A stretch of DNA of 7,476 bases from Thiomonas sp. (GTDB lineage: Bacteria > Pseudomonadota > Gammaproteobacteria > Burkholderiales > Burkholderiaceae_C): NCBI GenBank assembly GCA_027451915.1, contig DAIDHU010000383.1, positions 1-7,476 of the forward strand, written 5' to 3'. Positions 5,962 to 7,476 of this stretch are shown here, one piece after another; positions within the stretch are counted from its first letter, which is position 1; each line of letters begins with the position of its first letter. Made by a program: the position numbers and the translations under genes. Under the pieces are notes generated by a model that was not told where the DNA came from, did no database searches, and worked only from the letters and a program-made list of their open reading frames with translations.

Positions 5962-6052
5962 TTCATGTTCCCGCAAGGTTCAAGCCAAGTGTTGAGCGCG
6001 AGCCGGCAGGGGCCGGCCGTCGCGCCATCCATGCATCCGTGAAACTCCCGAC
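5962..6052. promoter_or_regulatory. Divergent promoter/operator region between HPPD-like operon and IclR gene
   Basis: This 91-bp gap must hold the 5' signals of both divergent units. Visible symmetry: GCCGGC at 6002-6007 and again at 6012-6017 (each self-complementary, spaced 4 bp, so also a hairpin); TCAA-N8-TTGA at about 5980-5995; and CATCC repeated directly around ATGCAT near 6027-6039. IclR regulators usually bind imperfect palindromes in exactly this position. I cannot pick a -35/-10 pair with confidence, and I do not recognise a known IclR operator consensus. The IclR start has no obvious ribosome binding site. Confidence 0.4.
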
Positions 6053-6772
6053 ATGACCACCCTCGGAGTCGCCGCCGTCGATCGCGCATTGCGCATTCTC
6101 GAAGCCTTCCGCGCGGACGACCGCGGCCTCACGCTGGCCGAGATCGCCCGTCGCACCGGCTACTACAAGAGCACCATCCTGCGCCTGGCCGATTCCCTGG
6201 AGAAATTCGGCTTCCTGAAGCGAAGCAGCGACGGGCTGTACCAGATCGGCTACAAGCCCCTGTTCCTCGCCAGTCTCTACCAGGGCCAGTTCCGCAGCAG
6301 CGACCATGTGCTTCCGGTGCTGCGCAGACTCGTGGACGAATGGAATGAAAGCGCCTCGTTCTACGTGCGCGAGGGCGACAGGCGCATCTGCACCTTTCGC
6401 GTGCAGGGCCGCCGCTCGGTGACCGACACGGTGCGCGAGGGCGATACCCTGGACCTGCGCCTGGGCGCGGCCGGGCGCGTGCTGCTGGCCTTCGGCGGCG
6501 AGCGCGGAACGCGCTACGACCAGATCCGCCGGGAACTCTTCGCGGCCTCCTTCGGCGAACGCGACCCGGAGACTGCGGCCTACGCCTGCCCGGTGTTCGG
6601 CCTGTCCCGGGCCGTGGTCGGTTGCATCAGCCTGTCGGGGCCGCGCTATCGCATCGAGACCCTCGCGCGCGAGGCCGTGGTCGCCTCGCTGGCCGAGAAC
6701 GCCGCCGAGCTGACGGCGGCCTTCGGCGGCGACGCCACCGCCTTCGGCCCGCTGATGGCCAAGCGCGCCTAG
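6053..6772 (+). CDS. IclR-family transcriptional regulator
   Basis: A 239-residue protein with standard IclR architecture and length. The N-terminal winged helix-turn-helix is at about 7-68 (VDRALRILEAF; LTLAEIARRTGYYKSTILRL at 26-45; wing GLYQIGYKPL at 61-70). The C-terminal effector domain runs from about 75 to 230, with SASFYVREGDRR (100-111), LGAAGRVLLAF (137-147) and VVGCISLSGP (188-197) matching the family's GAF-like ligand pocket. Such regulators typically control aromatic or organic-acid catabolic genes beside them, as activator or repressor. Here the gene is divergent from the HPPD-like/TIM-barrel/DsbA-like operon across 91 bp, so that operon is the probable target, and its pathway intermediate the probable effector. 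Both points are inference from position. The ATG at 6053 places the conserved VDRAL segment at the usual distance from the N-terminus. Confidence 0.94.
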   Translation: MTTLGVAAVDRALRILEAFRADDRGLTLAEIARRTGYYKSTILRLADSLEKFGFLKRSSDGLYQIGYKPLFLASLYQGQFRSSDHVLPVLRRLVDEWNESASFYVREGDRRICTFRVQGRRSVTDTVREGDTLDLRLGAAGRVLLAFGGERGTRYDQIRRELFAASFGERDPETAAYACPVFGLSRAVVGCISLSGPRYRIETLAREAVVASLAENAAELTAAFGGDATAFGPLMAKRA

Positions 6773-6783
6773 CCGCGCTCGCC

Positions 6784-6800
6784 CCGGCCGCGCGGGCCGG
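6784..6800. terminator. Hairpin between convergent IclR and LivF-type genes
   Basis: A perfect 6-bp stem CCGGCC (6784-6789) / GGCCGG (6795-6800) with the loop GCGCG. It fills the 28-bp gap between the two convergent stop codons and abuts the stop of the ABC gene. It could act as a bidirectional terminator or as an mRNA-end stabiliser. There is no T-tract on either strand, and GC-rich chance palindromes are common here. Confidence 0.35.
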
Positions 6801-7476
6801 TCATGCGGCGTCGGCGACATGGCCGCCCAGCAGCAGGCGGTTGAATTCAGGATTGTCCAGGATGCTCTGCGCCGGCAGGTCCAGCACGATGCGTCCCAGT
6901 TCCATGCCGTAGGCGTGGTGCGCGACCTTGAGCGCGCTGCGCACGTTCTGCTCGACCACGAGAATGGTCTTGCCGTCGGCGGCCAGGCGTCCGAGCAGCT
7001 CGAACACCTCGCCCACGATTTTCGGGGACAGTCCGATGGAGGGCTCGTCGACCAGCAGGATCTCCGGGCGCAGCAGCAGCGCGCGCGCGATTTCCAGCTG
7101 CTTGCGCTCGCCCCCGGACAGGGTGGAGGCCTGGCTGTGCACGCGCTCGCGCAGGCGCGGGAAGCGCTCCAGCACTTCCTCGATGCGCGGGCGAAGCTGC
7201 TTGCGCGGCAGCATGATGCCGCCCAGCTCCAGGTTGTGGTAGACGCTCAGGCTCGGGAACAGGCTGCGGTCCTGGGGCACATAGGCCATGCCCAGCTCGA
7301 GCATGTCGCGCGGCGTGCGCCCGACGATGGACTTGCCGCGCAGGCGTATGTCCCCGCCGGCGGGCCGGATGAGCCCGAACAGGGTCTTCATGGCGGTGGA
7401 CTTGCCCGCGCCGTTGGCTCCCGTGAGCAGGGTGATCAGGCCCTCGCGCACCTGGAAGCTGGCCTTGTGCAGGATG
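6801..7476 (-). CDS. livF: LivF-type ABC transporter ATP-binding protein (partial, 5' end beyond window)
   Basis: This is the C-terminal 224 residues of an ABC ATPase; the frame runs open through the right edge, so the start is missing, probably by a dozen or so residues. In order (partial numbering): Walker A GANGAGKST (19-27, Ala replacing the usual Pro), Q-loop AYVPQDRSLFPSLSV (64-78), signature LSGGERKQLEIARALL (119-134), Walker B ILLVDEPSIGLSP (139-151) and VVEQN (174-178) at the switch region. The VEQN segment and DEPSxGLxP are characteristic of LivF-like subunits of branched-chain amino acid, amide, urea or aromatic-acid importers. LivF normally pairs with LivG and membrane subunits LivH/LivM. 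Since it is usually last in the operon, the others probably lie further right, beyond the window. The family is secure; the gene symbol denotes the type, and the true substrate may not be an amino acid. A GTG within the frame at 7451 is too far downstream to be the real start. Confidence 0.93.
   Translation of the reverse strand, partial: ILHKASFQVREGLITLLTGANGAGKSTAMKTLFGLIRPAGGDIRLRGKSIVGRTPRDMLELGMAYVPQDRSLFPSLSVYHNLELGGIMLPRKQLRPRIEEVLERFPRLRERVHSQASTLSGGERKQLEIARALLLRPEILLVDEPSIGLSPKIVGEVFELLGRLAADGKTILVVEQNVRSALKVAHHAYGMELGRIVLDLPAQSILDNPEFNRLLLGGHVADAA

Noticed and set aside
5963..6820. A 285-codon minus-strand open frame opposite the IclR gene
   Set aside because: The plus-strand IclR protein is full length with both domains; the antisense frame has no recognisable domain.

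Overview
The window is GC-rich, densely packed bacterial DNA. Its gene families (IclR, TetR, Liv-type ABC ATPase, a ModA-like protein, a GGDEF-EAL protein) and codon bias towards G/C third positions suggest a betaproteobacterium, probably Burkholderiales. That assignment is inference; no rRNA or other marker is present. I see no tRNA, rRNA, CRISPR array, insertion sequence or phage gene.

Layout, left to right. (1) A TetR-family regulator on the minus strand (39-740) is divergent from a PAS-GGDEF-EAL cyclic-di-GMP protein on the plus strand (1169-2851). The 428-bp gap between them has an AT-rich core at about 751-810, with an imperfect 42-bp inverted repeat at 763-804. A hairpin-rich GC-rich stretch follows and would form a long leader of the GGDEF-EAL mRNA. 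(2) A ModA-like periplasmic-binding-fold protein without a signal peptide (2944-3654) follows in the same direction. It converges, with 5 bp between stops, on a three-gene minus-strand operon. (3) That operon is read from 5961 down to 3660: an HPPD/VOC-like protein (5095-5961), a xylose-isomerase-like TIM-barrel protein (4220-5095) and a DsbA-like thioredoxin-fold protein with a single active-site cysteine (3660-4223). Overlaps of 1 bp (TGATG) and 4 bp (ATGA) suggest strong translational coupling. (4) An IclR-family regulator (6053-6772) diverges from this operon across 91 bp and is its most likely regulator. (5) The 3' part of a LivF-type branched-chain-amino-acid/amide/aromatic-acid ABC ATPase enters from the right edge on the minus strand. 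Its stop lies 28 bp from the IclR stop, with a perfect hairpin between them.

The most interesting part is region 3. The TIM-barrel and HPPD-like proteins resemble, as separate genes in reversed order, the two halves of the fused QuiC1-type 3-dehydroshikimate dehydratase. Each has lost residues expected to hold its catalytic metal. In the TIM barrel, a Glu has become Lys135 and another Glu has become Leu246. In the HPPD-like protein, the second His has become Arg237 and the ligand Glu has become Gly280. Together with the DsbA-like protein and the divergent IclR gene they form a compact, apparently undescribed module. It could be a catabolic enzyme set with unusual chemistry, or a non-catalytic ligand-binding complex. 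The nearby LivF gene suggests uptake of a small carboxylate or aromatic substrate, but that link is conjecture.
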